From positions 25,878,347-25,942,346 of the forward strand of contig NC_067134.1 of NCBI RefSeq assembly GCF_021347895.1: a stretch of DNA of 64,000 nt. The letters are read 5' to 3'. Below the pieces are notes generated by a model. That model worked only from the letters and a program-made list of their open reading frames with translations. It was not told the origin of the DNA and made no database searches. Of the stretch, positions 51,501-58,265 are shown piece after piece. The stretch's first letter is position 1; each line of letters starts with the position of its first letter. Made by a program: the position numbers and the translations under genes. Source of the DNA: Acanthochromis polyacanthus (taxonomy: Eukaryota > Chordata > Actinopteri > Pomacentridae).

Positions 51501-54500
51501 ATTACTGAAGCTTTTGGATAATTTTGTGTGAACCAGTAATAGTTAATTTAACAGTTAACCATCTAAAAATGTTTTGGATGATATTGATTTTGCTTCTGGA
51601 CTAATTTTAAATCAAACCTCTAACCTTTCACAGTGGGTTGTTTTATTCATTATGAAGCAATATTTGTTTTTATATCCTGCATTTTCTCATTTAAACCTGT
51701 AAAACCCACAGTTTTGCTCATTTTTTGCTATTTTTTTCTCTTTACAAATAGAGAAAAAAATTCTCAAAAAATTTAACCCTTGTGTCGTCCTGCGGGTCAA
51801 AATTGACCCGGTTTAAAGTTTGAAAATGTGGAAAGAAATAAATATTTTTACAGTGAAACTTCTGATGTCCACATTTTCAACATTTTTGGGAAATCTTTAA
51901 ACATTTTTTGGTGGCAAAAAAAGAAATGTTAGAAATGTTTCTTTTAGAACACTCACAAAAATCAACCAAAATCCAGCGAATTTTGCTGGATTTTGGTTGA
52001 TTTTTATGTGAATGTTCTTAAAGAAATATTAGAAGCTTTACTGATATATATGGAATCACTTTAGATATTTTTAGGATTTTTTTTGGAAGATTTTTACTCA
52101 TTTTATGAAAATATTCACAGGAATTTTCTTGCCAAATTTGGAGGATTTTTCAAAATAAAACTTTTAAGGAATTATTGGAATTTTCTTCCTGAAGGTTTTG
52201 CAAATTTTCAGAAATTTGGGGAATTTTTTTGCTGAATTTTTGGACGTTTTTTTCAAACAAGGAGACAATATTTTTGGTGCCTGTAAATGAAAACAACAGG
52301 CGGGGTAATTGGGGTTTCAGTTACTTCACATAATTCTGTCAGACTTGTGCTGTAGGAGGACGGATCATGCTTACCGTCAATAACCAGCATGTTGTGAACA
52401 TCACGTACTGCCATCAGATATTGATAAAAAATCAGTCAACCGCTAATTGATGTATTTTAAACCTGCTGAAACCCACTATGTTACCTTACGTGATGCTATT
52501 TATCGTCTGAGTGCTGTTACAGACTCAGATTATGGTTCAGCCTTTGCGTAACTCCCCGCCTGTAATGGATATAAAATCAATAATTCTCCACAGGGGACCG
52601 TCCTGCCTCATGCGCTCATCATCTATTCATGTGTCTGTTCATCCGTCTAACAGCCACCTGCGTGTCGTTTTGCTCGTGCCGACGTTCCCACAGTCATCCA
52701 GGTGACGTTCCCACTCTTCCCAGTGTCTCCACGTCCTGTCTGTTACTAGGGAAATTCCCGTCCTTGCGTTGCCATGGCAACAGTCTCGTGATTCCAGACT
52801 GTTCCAGTAAAAGGGTATTCCCCCGTCCGCACACACAGACACACACACACACACTCACACACTCACACACACACACACGGAGCTTTATTCTTGGCATAAT
52901 GTGATCAGATTCAATCAGCCAGCCAATCAGGCCGCCACGCTGATTTGACATGTGGTATTGTCTGTTAATTCGCCCCCGTCTGAGTCTACATGCAGCCTTA
53001 AACGCCGTATAAAACACTAACATGGGTGTCTCATGCAACACCGAAGACCTTCTGCATTTCTTGTTTTCCTTTTTTTCTCTCTGTCTCTCTACACGCATTC
53101 ATCATCCCGGCGAAACACAAAAGCAGCCGAGGGAAGAATTCACACGCATGCAGCCGTTTCATCCTCATTTACATCAGCGTGATTAGTGATTACAGAGGGA
53201 CACATTTATACGAATCTACGCTGATAAAGTCCTGAATTCGTCCTAATGAGAGGTCCTGATCAAATTTTCGGCACCGCACACCGTCTTGATGCTTTTTCCG
53301 AGGCTTTTCCAGCCTTGACAAAAATGCAATTCTGAGGGAAACACTGGTGTAATCTGTTGATTACCTGCTTATTATTATTCATCGATCGACAGGCATGCTG
53401 CAGATCACGGATACAACATGTAGAGAAACAGAGGCAGCGGTGTTAACCACAGAGCTGCCCTCACTGGGTGGCATTAATCACCGGCAGTGGCCTTAACGTG
53501 ACGCCATAAAAAAACATTTGACTGGAGCGATTCCTCTCTCTACCTGTTTTTTTTTTTGTATTGTTTCATGTTGTTTTTCTCATTTTTTGCCATTTTGTTT
53601 CTTGCTTTTGTCATTTTGTGTCATTTTTTTTGTCTGACTTTTGTCTTTTGTCTGATGTTTTTGTGATTTTGTTTCTTTTGTCTCGTTTGTGTTGTCTATA
53701 TTTGTGTCACTTGTGTTACTTTTTGTAATTTTTGTCTTGTTTGTGTCCATTTTTTGTAATTTTATGACTTTCTTGTCTAATTTTTTGTCTCTTTTTGTTT
53801 TGTTTTCTGTCAGTGTCTAAATTTGTTGTCATTTTGTGTCTCACTTTGGCCATTTTGTGTCTCATTTTTGTTGTTTTTTGCCTTTTTGCCTGTCTTGTGT
53901 TTTTGTCTTATTTTTATCATTTTGTGTTTTACTTTATTTGTCGTTTTGTGTTTTTTTTGTCTCGCTCGTGTTATTTGTCTACTTTTTTGTTGCTTTGTTC
54001 CCTTTTTTGTAATTTTTTGTCTGGTTTGTGTCCATTTTTGGTTGTTTTGTTACTTTTTTGTCTAATTTTTTGTCTCTTTTTTGTTTGTTTTCTGTAGGTG
54101 TCTCATTTTTTGTCATGATGTTTCTCGCTTTTGTCGTTTTGTCATTTTTGTGACATTTGTCTTGTTTTTGTTGTTTTGTTACTTTTTTGTCTAATTTTTT
54201 TGTCTCTTTTTTGTTTTGTTTTGTGTCTGTCCCATTCTTTGTCATTTTGTTTCTCGCTTTTGTCATTGTTGTGATATTTGTCTTGTTTTTGTTGTTTTTT
54301 TGTCATTTTTTGTCTGACTTTTGTCATTTGTCTCATGTTTTTGCTATTTTGTTTCTGGTTTTTGTCGTTTTGTTTCCTTTTTCGCTCGCTTGTGTTGTTT
54401 GTCTACTTTTTTGTCTGTTTCTTTTTTGATCATTTTTTGTCTCATTTGTTTCCATTTTTTGTCGTTTAGTTATTTTTTGTCTCTTTATCGTTGTGTTTCA

Positions 54501-57500
54501 TGTCAGTGTCTCAGTTTTTGTCATTTACTTTCTCGCTTCTGTCATTTTGTGTCTCATTTTTGTGTCATATTTTGTCTTGTTTATGTTGTTGTTGATTTCG
54601 TGCTTATTATCATTAAGCATCGTCGGCAGGCATGCTGCAGACGACACATCACAGAGACAACACACAGACCAACAGAGGCAGTGGTGTTAACCACAGAGCT
54701 GCCCTCGCTGGGTGACATTAATCACCGGCTGTGGCCTTAACGTGAAGCCATATTGGCAATTTGGCATCTGCTCCGTGGAAAACCATTTGACTGGAGCGAT
54801 TCCTCTCTCTACCTGGGAGTCAGCTGTCTTTTATTTAACCTCTGCCTGCCGTTCCTCTGGGGGGATCTGCAGGTGATCAGAGGTCGTCTGGGAGAAACAG
54901 CCCCGGATAAATGTCAGCTCAGGCTACACATCCGCACATTTAAATTGCGGTTTTCTCATTTCTTACGCCGTATATCATTAAGGCAAATTTGAGCTGGAGT
55001 GTCCTCGGCAGATACCTGGGCTTCAGGCTAACGAAGGGGAGTTGGTTTTAATACCCTCCTCGTCTCCGTAGTGAGCTCTCGTTTTAGCATCTCCACCATC
55101 TCATCTGGCGGTCGCTGTGCAGACCTCATCGCCGAGGCCGAGGCACATCTGCAATTCAACATCTGTGTGGTTCAAAGTTACGTCACTTAAGAACAGCCAG
55201 AGATACCTGAAGTCTGCAGACCAGAGGTGTCAAATGTACATTTAGTAAACTATGACTTTAAAATAATTGTTGTTTTGATCATGAAGTAAAATACTAGATC
55301 GTTTAATGTTCTTTTGTCATTTTGTGTTTCATTTTTGTAATATTTTGTCTTGATTTTGTTGTTGTTTTTTATTGTCTGACTTGTAATTTGTCTCATGTTT
55401 TTGTCATTCTGTTTCCGGTTTTTGTCGTTTTGTGTTTCCTTTTTGTCTCGCTTCTGTCGTTTGTCTACTTTTTGTGGTTTTGTTACTTTTTTGTCTCTTT
55501 TTTGTTTTGTTTCGTGTCATTTGTCTCCGTTTTTTGCCATTTTGTTTCTTGCTTTTGTCATTTTGTGTCTCATTTTTGTCATATTTTTTGGTGTTTTTTG
55601 CCTGACTTGTCGTTAATCTCAAGTTTTTGTCGTTTTGTTTCTGATTCTTGTAGTTTTGTGTTTCACTTGTGTTTTTTGCCTTGTTTTTGTTGATTTATTT
55701 CTTTTTTTAGTCTCGTTTCTGTTTATTGTCGACTTTTTTGTCGCTTTGTTTCTTGTTTTGTCATTTTTTTGTCTCGTTTGTGTCCATTTTTGTCGTTTTG
55801 TTCTTTTTTTGTCAAATTTTTTGTCGCTTTTTTGTTTTGTTTCATGTCGTTTGTTTCATTTTTCTCATTTTGTGTCTCATTTTTGTGATATTTTTTCTTG
55901 TTTTAGTTTTTTTTGTCTGACTTTTGTCATTTTGATCATAAACTAAAATACTATATCATTCAGTTCCAGTTTTGTGTCTCTGTTGTAATGTGTAAATGAT
56001 AAACTGAGGCTGAATGTTGTTGAAATTGAACTTATTTTTCTGAAGAAATTTAAAGTTTTTCATAATATTTTGTAAAAAGATAATTCCTTAAATGTGAATA
56101 CCTTCGGAATCTACTTTTTGGCACTAAAACAAAGGAAAATGTGGTTATTTATAGGCTATTATGCTGTGATTTTACTGGTCACTTGAGATCAAACTGGGCT
56201 GAAGAAGGAACCTGAACTTAAATAAGTTTAACACTTTGCTCTAAACACTTCACCTGCATTTTTCCTGCTGTTTCTTCCTCCTATAAATATCTATATTTTG
56301 CGGCATTAAGTAAAATTTCCGTCTAACTGACAGTTTTACCTGCCAGGAAATCAGCCGGTCGCATTTCAGTCTCACTGTTTTTGAGGAAAAAGCTGCTAGA
56401 AATGTGATTTATGCTCGCTTATCTTCTGTAAACCTTCATGTAAAACGTATTTCTGTGTAGGAATCAGAGCTGGAAGTGTCAGAGTGTACATCTGTCTGAT
56501 ATATTACAGTAGCTTGTAATATCAGAATACCTCTCCCCCTCGCTGATGTTCTGACTCATCTTCTTTAAAGACGCAAAATTTCTTTTTTGATTGAAGCTTT
56601 ACCAAAAGCCAATATTTTTGTGGCAGTGATTACCTTTTTTTTTTTTAATTTGGCAGGCAGGAACGTCCTGTCCGTCGATGAAGAAGGTAAGCAGCCTCTT
56701 AAAAGAAGCTGAATCCACTGCAGGATTTAAAGACTGTTGAGTGGAAAAAAAAAAAAATCCTCCCACACCAGAGTTCTCTGCTCAGATGTCTAATTACTAA
56801 TAATATCAACACACACAGACTCGCTGTGGACAAACTTCTGTCGTATCAGAAGTGGTTTTCGGCTTCGTATCGGCTCTGCTCGATGATATAAAATTTCACA
56901 GATCAGTCGGGTCTCTCCTTCACAGAACCTCTGGAAGACGGTAGGGATGTTGGCTAAGCTCACACACGCACAGATTGTGGATGTTGCCAAGCTTTCGCCA
57001 GCAGCTGAAGAACGCAAGAGGGAAGGGAGAAAGGAAAGGAAAGGAGGGGGCAGGAGAGGAGAAAGAGGAGGGATGAAAAGGTGGGAAGAGGATTAGAGTA
57101 TAGGGTGGCACAGTGATGAGGAGAAAGGTGTAAGTGGAGGAAAGGGGGGAGAAAATGGTGCTCAAAAAAGGGGATAAAAAGATCAAAGATAGGTCGGAAA
57201 GATTGGGGTGCGGAGGTGGAAATGAAGGAGGTTGTTTGGATGAGAAAGAGGGAAAAGTGAGTGAAGGGAGATCTTGAATCTGACTCCCAGATTCCACAAA
57301 TTCCCACCAGAACAAACCAGTGGAAACCACTTCTCCTCCTCCTCCTCCTCCTCCATACGCCATCACCTGCTGGGTTCTCACACAATCAATTGATTACAAA
57401 CGGCACTTATCATCTCCGCTATTGAACGCTCACTATAGCGCACAATCACAACACTCTCATTAATCTGCATTCACCGCCTTATGGAATCACCGAGATCCGC

Positions 57501-58265
57501 TCCTGTGATTCCACAATGACGTTAATTTGGATTTGAGTGGGGACTTGAGAGCCCAGTAAGAGAGGGGGGTGGAATTTGACTTTTCTGGCCTCCTCGCGAC
57601 GATAAATCTCCTTTTTTTGTAATTCAAAAGAGAAAACGATGGTGGGTTTGTTGCTGTCGGTGTGTTTTGGATGGATGTTGGTGACAGGGCACTTTGAATT
57701 ATGAGCTGAGAATGAGAGAGCGAGGTAGAGACAGACAGACAGACAGAGAGAGAGACTAGACAGACTAATCTGTGGCTTCAATAATGGATGTACCTGGAAA
57801 CTACTGAACCATGGGGGCACTACCAGACATGACAGAGTGTGCGTGTGTGCGCGCGCGTCACCACAGCGAAGGGGCGAGTCTGTCTGTGAGTGTGTGCGCG
57901 CGCGTGTGCGCGCAGCCAGGGCGTGAATGTGAAGGAGACTGTGCGTAAAAGTGGATGCGCGTTTCTGCATTTTTTTTTATGTGTGGAAGCGCGTGTGCAT
58001 GTCAGTATATTTGCAAGTGTGCGTGCATGTGCGTGCATGTGCGTGCACGTGCGTCCCCCCCTTCCTGCACACCTTGCCTCCTTAGCCGCCTCTTCTTCAG
58101 TCCAAATATCCGGACTTTGGAGAAGATGTCGACCAGGTTCCCGTTGCACAGCCCCTGCTTCTTGCCGGGGCTCTTCCGCCGCCGGTGAGTGGTCGGTCGG
58201 TGAGCGTGTTGCTCCCTCGCTTGTCGCTTCTGCCGGATCAAACCGCTGGCGATGGCCGCTGCCAT
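21745..58265 (-). CDS. fgf14: Fibroblast growth factor 14 (FHF4), A-type isoform, five coding exons
   Basis: The coding sequence is the join of 58265-58073, 48774-48664, 41564-41461, 23021-22823 and 21893-21745 on the minus strand. It totals 756 nt and 251 residues, close to the roughly 247-252 of mammalian FGF14. Residues 1-64 are the A-type N-terminus with the RQKRQAREQ stretch and a basic KKRRLRR cluster. Residues 65-202 form the FGF beta-trefoil core, and 203-251 are the C-terminal tail. No signal peptide is visible, as expected for an intracellular FHF. Known family role: binds the cytoplasmic C-terminus of Nav channels and tunes inactivation in neurons. The choice of FGF14 over FGF11/12/13 rests on the [20 protein letters not shown] stretch and on the tail ending [14 protein letters not shown]. 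All introns are GT-AG and phases agree. The alternative B-type first exon is not in the window. Confidence 0.97.
21894..22822 (-). other. fgf14: fgf14 intron 4 (929 bp)
   Basis: The donor is GTAACG and the acceptor is CCTTCTAG. About 89 percent of the intron is the hAT-like element at 21974-22800, leaving about 100 bp of non-element sequence. Confidence 0.95.
21974..22800. mobile_element. hAT-like element (CAGGGGTGTCAAAC termini) with TTTTGTC array
   Basis: The left terminus is CAGGGGTGTCAAACTCGATT and the right is GCCGCATGTTTGACACCCC, inverted repeats of a very common fish hAT family that also carries GGGCCGGATTGGACCCTCTG and GGGCCGGTTTTGGCCCGTGA near the right end. The middle (22140-22635) is an ACAAAA(A)TGAGAC tandem array. 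No clear 8-bp duplication remains. It lies wholly within fgf14 intron 4. Confidence 0.8.
22823..23021 (-). CDS. fgf14: fgf14 coding exon 4 (residues 137-203)
   Basis: This 199-nt exon is the most conserved part of the gene. It opens [19 protein letters not shown], runs through the YSSMLYRQ and [20 protein letters not shown] blocks, and ends HFLPKPIE plus one base. The acceptor is CTCCTCAG|GAACTG and the donor is GAAG|GTAACG. The surface encoded here includes the Nav C-terminal-domain interface and the FHF-FHF dimer interface (family knowledge). Confidence 0.97.
23597..24262. mobile_element. Possible old hAT-like element
   Basis: Termini CAGGGTGGGAACC.. and ..TTTTGTCGCACCCCTTA are loosely inverted. 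The subterminal AATATTTATCACGATGCAAT and GTATCGATAATTAATCAC are of the ATCG-rich kind seen in fish hAT elements. A decayed Tc1-type terminus (24085-24103) is nested inside. Confidence 0.35.
25170..26520. repeat. Compound inverted repeat, two forward and three reverse units
   Basis: The left half carries two direct units with ACCAAAACAGTGAGCTAAAA (at about 25370 and 25568). The right half carries three reverse-complement units with AGCTCATTGTTTTGGTTTTC or its variant, anchored by CTTTTATTTCTGCCCACAAA at about 25719, 26048 and 26362 (period about 320 bp). Shared parts include GGGAGAGCAAAAG/CTTTTGCTCTCCC and the ATTGGACTATTTTCAG/CTGAAAATAGTCCAAT pair. Confidence 0.85.
26915..26930. repeat. Short (GT)8 tract
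   Basis: A 16-bp GT tract following a G-rich stretch. Confidence 0.9.
27537..27585. repeat. (AG)24 microsatellite
   Basis: An uninterrupted AG tract within fgf14 intron 3 (TC on the transcribed sense). Confidence 0.97.
28404..29158 (+). mobile_element. TTAACCCTC-ended piggyBac-like MITE, copy E with internal duplication
   Basis: It starts TTTACCCTCCTGCAGGTC and ends CGACAACAGGAGGGTTAA. It is about 755 bp, longer than its siblings, because the GTTCTTAAAGAA..ATTTTTAGGAT segment occurs twice, 234 bp apart (28621 and 28855). Confidence 0.75.
29650..30147. mobile_element. hAT MITE (GAATATTCGG family), copy 1 (498 bp)
   Basis: The termini are TAGAGCTGGACCCGAATAT and TATTCGGGCCAGTCCTA, with repeated CGAATATTCGG motifs inside. 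Flanks GTAAACAG (29642-29649) and GTAAAAAC (30148-30155) match at 6 of 8 positions, consistent with a decayed 8-bp duplication. Confidence 0.75.
31528..31588. repeat. Short inverted repeat with 15-nt arms
   Basis: GCACACCTGATCCAA (31528-31542) is inverted exactly at 31574-31588 across a 31-nt spacer. ACACCTGAT..ATCAGGTGT arms are common in fish dispersed repeats. Confidence 0.6.
34222..34272 (+). mobile_element. Truncated non-LTR retrotransposon tail
   Basis: ATAGATAGATAGATACTTTA followed by TTAATCCCGAGGGAAATTC is the common fish retroposon tail with a GATA repeat, as at 2140-2310 in the other orientation. Only about 50 bp is recognisable. Confidence 0.55.
36470..38010. repeat. Three tandem copies of a ~420-bp unit
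   Basis: The TTTAGTTCAGCTCATTTG marker occurs at about 36487, 36912 and 37331, and GGAGAGGGAATGTAGAAA at about 36575, 36999 and 37800. Each unit also carries GGTTAAAAGACAGCTAAACT and GATCAATATGATGTTTGA. The third unit is split by a MITE (37414-37787). Confidence 0.85.
37414..37787. mobile_element. Palindromic hAT MITE (TAGGGCTGCAAC termini, 374 bp)
   Basis: The termini TAGGGCTGCAACTAACGACG and its inverse ending TTGCAGCCCTA extend into arms of well over 100 bp that are almost perfectly inverted (for example CATCAAAAGCGGAAGTGA against TCACTTCCGCTTTTGATG). The flanks GATACCAC (37406-37413) and GATACAGC (37788-37795) match at 6 of 8. The empty site is visible in the neighbouring tandem units (AGAAGATACAGCTCC). 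Confidence 0.85.
38810..39430. repeat. Polypyrimidine tract (about 620 bp)
   Basis: The plus strand is overwhelmingly C and T, with TCCTTCTC/CCTCTCC runs and few purines. On the fgf14 sense strand this is polypurine. It explains the long Ser/Leu/Phe-rich frame across it. Confidence 0.8.
40192..40281 (+). other. Exon-like segment antisense to fgf14 intron 3 (90 nt)
   Basis: A strong pyrimidine tract ends TTCTTCTTTTTTCCTCAG immediately before 40192, and the segment ends at CGCAG|GTGAGAT. Two of three frames are open over its 90 nt; the one starting [20 protein letters not shown] is open for exactly 30 codons. I do not recognise the peptide. It may be an exon of an antisense or nested transcript, or chance. 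Confidence 0.3.
40588..41066 (+). mobile_element. TTAACCCTC-ended piggyBac-like MITE, copy F
   Basis: The 5' end is degraded (TGTCGTCTGACCCATTTTAA) and the 3' end reads AATAAGGGTTAA. The central hairpin CCAACGAAATTCGCTGG is intact apart from one change, at about 40735-40815. It lies about 400 bp on the downstream side of exon 3. Confidence 0.7.
41461..41564 (-). CDS. fgf14: fgf14 coding exon 3 (residues 102-136)
   Basis: This 104-nt exon encodes [20 protein letters not shown], then [14 protein letters not shown]. The acceptor is CTCCTCAG and the donor is TCG|GTGAGC, so it leaves in phase 0. [15 protein letters not shown] is the conserved central part of the FGF beta-trefoil; FHFs carry changes here that abolish FGF-receptor activation (family knowledge). 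Confidence 0.96.
42625..43440. repeat. GTCATTTTGGAC-type tandem array with a TIR-element start
   Basis: It opens GGATCAATATATAATTGCAG (the TIR of the GGGTCA family) and then becomes a long degenerate array of GTCATTCTGGACTAATTTTC, GTAATTATGGATCATTTTCA and related units, homologous to 18585-18950. Confidence 0.75.
43441..43924. mobile_element. TIR element, GGGTCA..AATTG family, copy 3, interrupted
   Basis: The left end is AGGTCAGTGTATAATTGCAG and the right end is AAAAGTCCTTCAATTATATA. The interior matches copy 2 (ATTTGTAAAGACATGACCAT). A hAT MITE is inserted at 43625-43881. Confidence 0.7.
43625..43881. mobile_element. hAT MITE (GAATATTCGG family), copy 2, perfect 8-bp TSD
   Basis: The 257-bp element has termini TGGGGCTGGACCTGAATAT and TATTCGGGCCAGCCCTA. 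GATATATC at 43617-43624 and again at 43882-43889 is an exact 8-bp duplication. It is nested in a TIR element, so it is the younger insertion. Confidence 0.88.
47499..48249. mobile_element. Harbinger-like element (751 bp) flanked by TTA
   Basis: The inverted termini CCCCTAATTTCCACATAACG and CGTTATGTGGAAATTAGGGG are flanked by TTA (47496-47498 and 48250-48252), the 3-bp TWA duplication expected of PIF/Harbinger elements. Subterminal sequence is strikingly GC-rich (CGCCGCGCAACGGAGCG, GGCGCGGCGCAGCGC). A minus-strand frame at 48203-47766 (145 codons) runs through it but carries no motif I can name. Confidence 0.75.
48664..48774 (-). CDS. fgf14: fgf14 coding exon 2 (residues 65-102)
   Basis: This 111-nt exon encodes the first trefoil strands, beginning [19 protein letters not shown] and continuing through GTKDDSTNS. 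The acceptor is TGTGTAG and the donor is CCT|GTTAGT. It enters with two bases completing Glu65 and leaves with one base of Ser102. The match to the FHF core is near-complete, with small changes such as MGQDGSLDG where mammalian FGF14 has MHPDGALDG (from memory). Confidence 0.96.
49369..49430. repeat. Near-perfect hairpin, 27-nt arms, 8-nt loop
   Basis: TTCTTCATGT..TTTTTGGTT at 49369-49395 pairs with 49404-49430 with a single mismatch (position 49379 against 49420) around the loop GAATTTTG. No terminal duplication was evident. It could be a tiny MITE remnant. Confidence 0.75.
49640..50081 (+). mobile_element. TTAACCCTC-ended piggyBac-like MITE, copy G
   Basis: It lacks the first terminus (begins near GGAAAAAATATATATATT) and ends GAAGACGACAGGAGTGTCAA. 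Its hairpin has lost the CCAGCGAA core and reads AAAAAATCAACC..GGTTGATTTTTT. Confidence 0.65.
50084..50251 (-). mobile_element. TTAACCCTC-ended piggyBac-like MITE, half copy in reverse
   Basis: It abuts copy G and contains only the half ending CAGGACGACACGAGGGTTAA at 50251, with AAATGTGAACATCAAAAGTT and TTCCACATTTTCAAA shared with other copies. Confidence 0.65.
51773..52308 (+). mobile_element. TTAACCCTC-ended piggyBac-like MITE, copy H
   Basis: It starts TTAACCCTTGTGTCGTCC (51773) and ends ACAACAGGCGGGGTAA. The central hairpin ATCAACCAAAATCCAGCGAA with its inverse lies at about 51960-52005. Confidence 0.78.
52829..52878. repeat. Imperfect CA microsatellite
   Basis: CACACACAGACACACACACA with ACTCAC interruptions. 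Confidence 0.9.
53357..53545. repeat. Duplicated unique block, copy 1
   Basis: It contains GTGTTAACCACAGAGCTGCC, ATTAATCACCGGCAGTGGCC and TTTGACTGGAGCGATTCCTC, which recur in the same order at 54584-54820. It directly borders the TTTTGTC array. Confidence 0.85.
53550..54583. repeat. TTTTGTC satellite-like array (about 1 kb)
   Basis: A degenerate tandem array of TTTTTGTCTCGTTTTTGTCATTTTGTGTC-type units on plus. It is homologous to the inner arrays of the hAT-like elements at 21974, 55222 and 63250, but here no CAGGGGTGTCAAAC termini were found. Confidence 0.85.
54584..54820. repeat. Duplicated unique block, copy 2
   Basis: It matches 53357-53545 over most of its length, with an extra AT-containing segment (CATATTGGCAATTTGGCATC..) between the ACGTGA(A/C)GCCAT part and the TTTGACTGGAGCGATTCCTC part. 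Confidence 0.85.
55222..56235. mobile_element. hAT-like element (GGTGTCAAA termini) with TTTTGTC array
   Basis: The left end CAGAGGTGTCAAATGTAC and the right-end AAGTTTAACACTTTG region are degraded versions of the CAGGGGTGTCAAAC inverted termini. The right flank has TTTTTGGCACTAAAACAAAG and GCTGTGATTTTACTGGTCAC, shared with 22040-22110 and 63270-63360 inverted. The interior 55315-55935 is a TTTTGTC array. Confidence 0.65.
56657..56686 (+). other. Micro-exon-like segment antisense to fgf14 intron 1
   Basis: A T tract ends TTTTTTAATTTGGCAG before 56657, with a second CAG 4 nt on (tandem acceptor GGCAGGCAG). The segment ends GATGAAGAAG|GTAAGC, a strong donor. It is 30 nt (or 26 nt from the second acceptor). 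It lies on the same strand as the segment at 40192 and downstream of it. Confidence 0.2.
57000..57290. repeat. Polypurine tract
   Basis: The plus strand is almost all A and G (GGGAAGGGAGAAAGGAAAGG and similar) for nearly 300 bp. This gives the Ser/Pro/Phe-rich spurious frames on the minus strand. Confidence 0.75.
57837..58056. repeat. GTGCG/TGCGCG-rich simple sequence beside exon 1A
   Basis: Irregular GTGTGCGCGCGCG, GTGTGCGTGCATGTGCGTGC runs lie within 20-240 bp of the exon 1A donor, alternating purine-pyrimidine throughout. Confidence 0.8.
58073..58265 (-). CDS. fgf14: fgf14 coding exon 1A (residues 1-64)
   Basis: The exon opens with [19 protein letters not shown], the A-type FHF N-terminus known to act as a long-term inactivation particle on sodium channels. 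The ATG has G at -3 and G at +4, a strong context. The exon ends RRLRRQ plus one base (phase 1) at the donor AAG|GTGTGC. Residues 20-36 ([17 protein letters not shown]) differ most from the mammalian sequence as I recall it and are unusually rich in basic and His residues. The basic cluster at residues 57-63 is a likely nuclear localisation or nucleolar signal. Confidence 0.96.

Larger units (their letters stand above)
48775..58072 (-). other. fgf14: fgf14 intron 1 (9,298 bp)
   Basis: The donor is GTGTGC and the acceptor is TTTGTGTAG. It contains a near-perfect hairpin (49369), piggyBac-like repeats (49.6-50.25 and 51.8-52.3 kb), a CA tract, TTTTGTC arrays, a duplicated unique block, a hAT-like element (55.2-56.2 kb), a purine tract (57.0-57.3 kb) and GTGCG-rich sequence next to exon 1A. 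The pieces 50252-51772, 52309-53356, 54816-55221 and 56236-57000 show no recognisable repeat. Confidence 0.95.

Noticed and set aside
53795..54740. Phe/Leu/Val/Cys-rich membrane-like frames (also at 22095-22657, 55322-55946 and 63573-63991)
   Set aside because: They look like hydrophobic transmembrane proteins but are translations of TTTTGTC arrays in several frames at once.
58184..58191. GTGAGTGG donor-like site on the plus strand within exon 1A
   Set aside because: No acceptor or exon structure supports it, and the segment is fully explained by the minus-strand coding exon.
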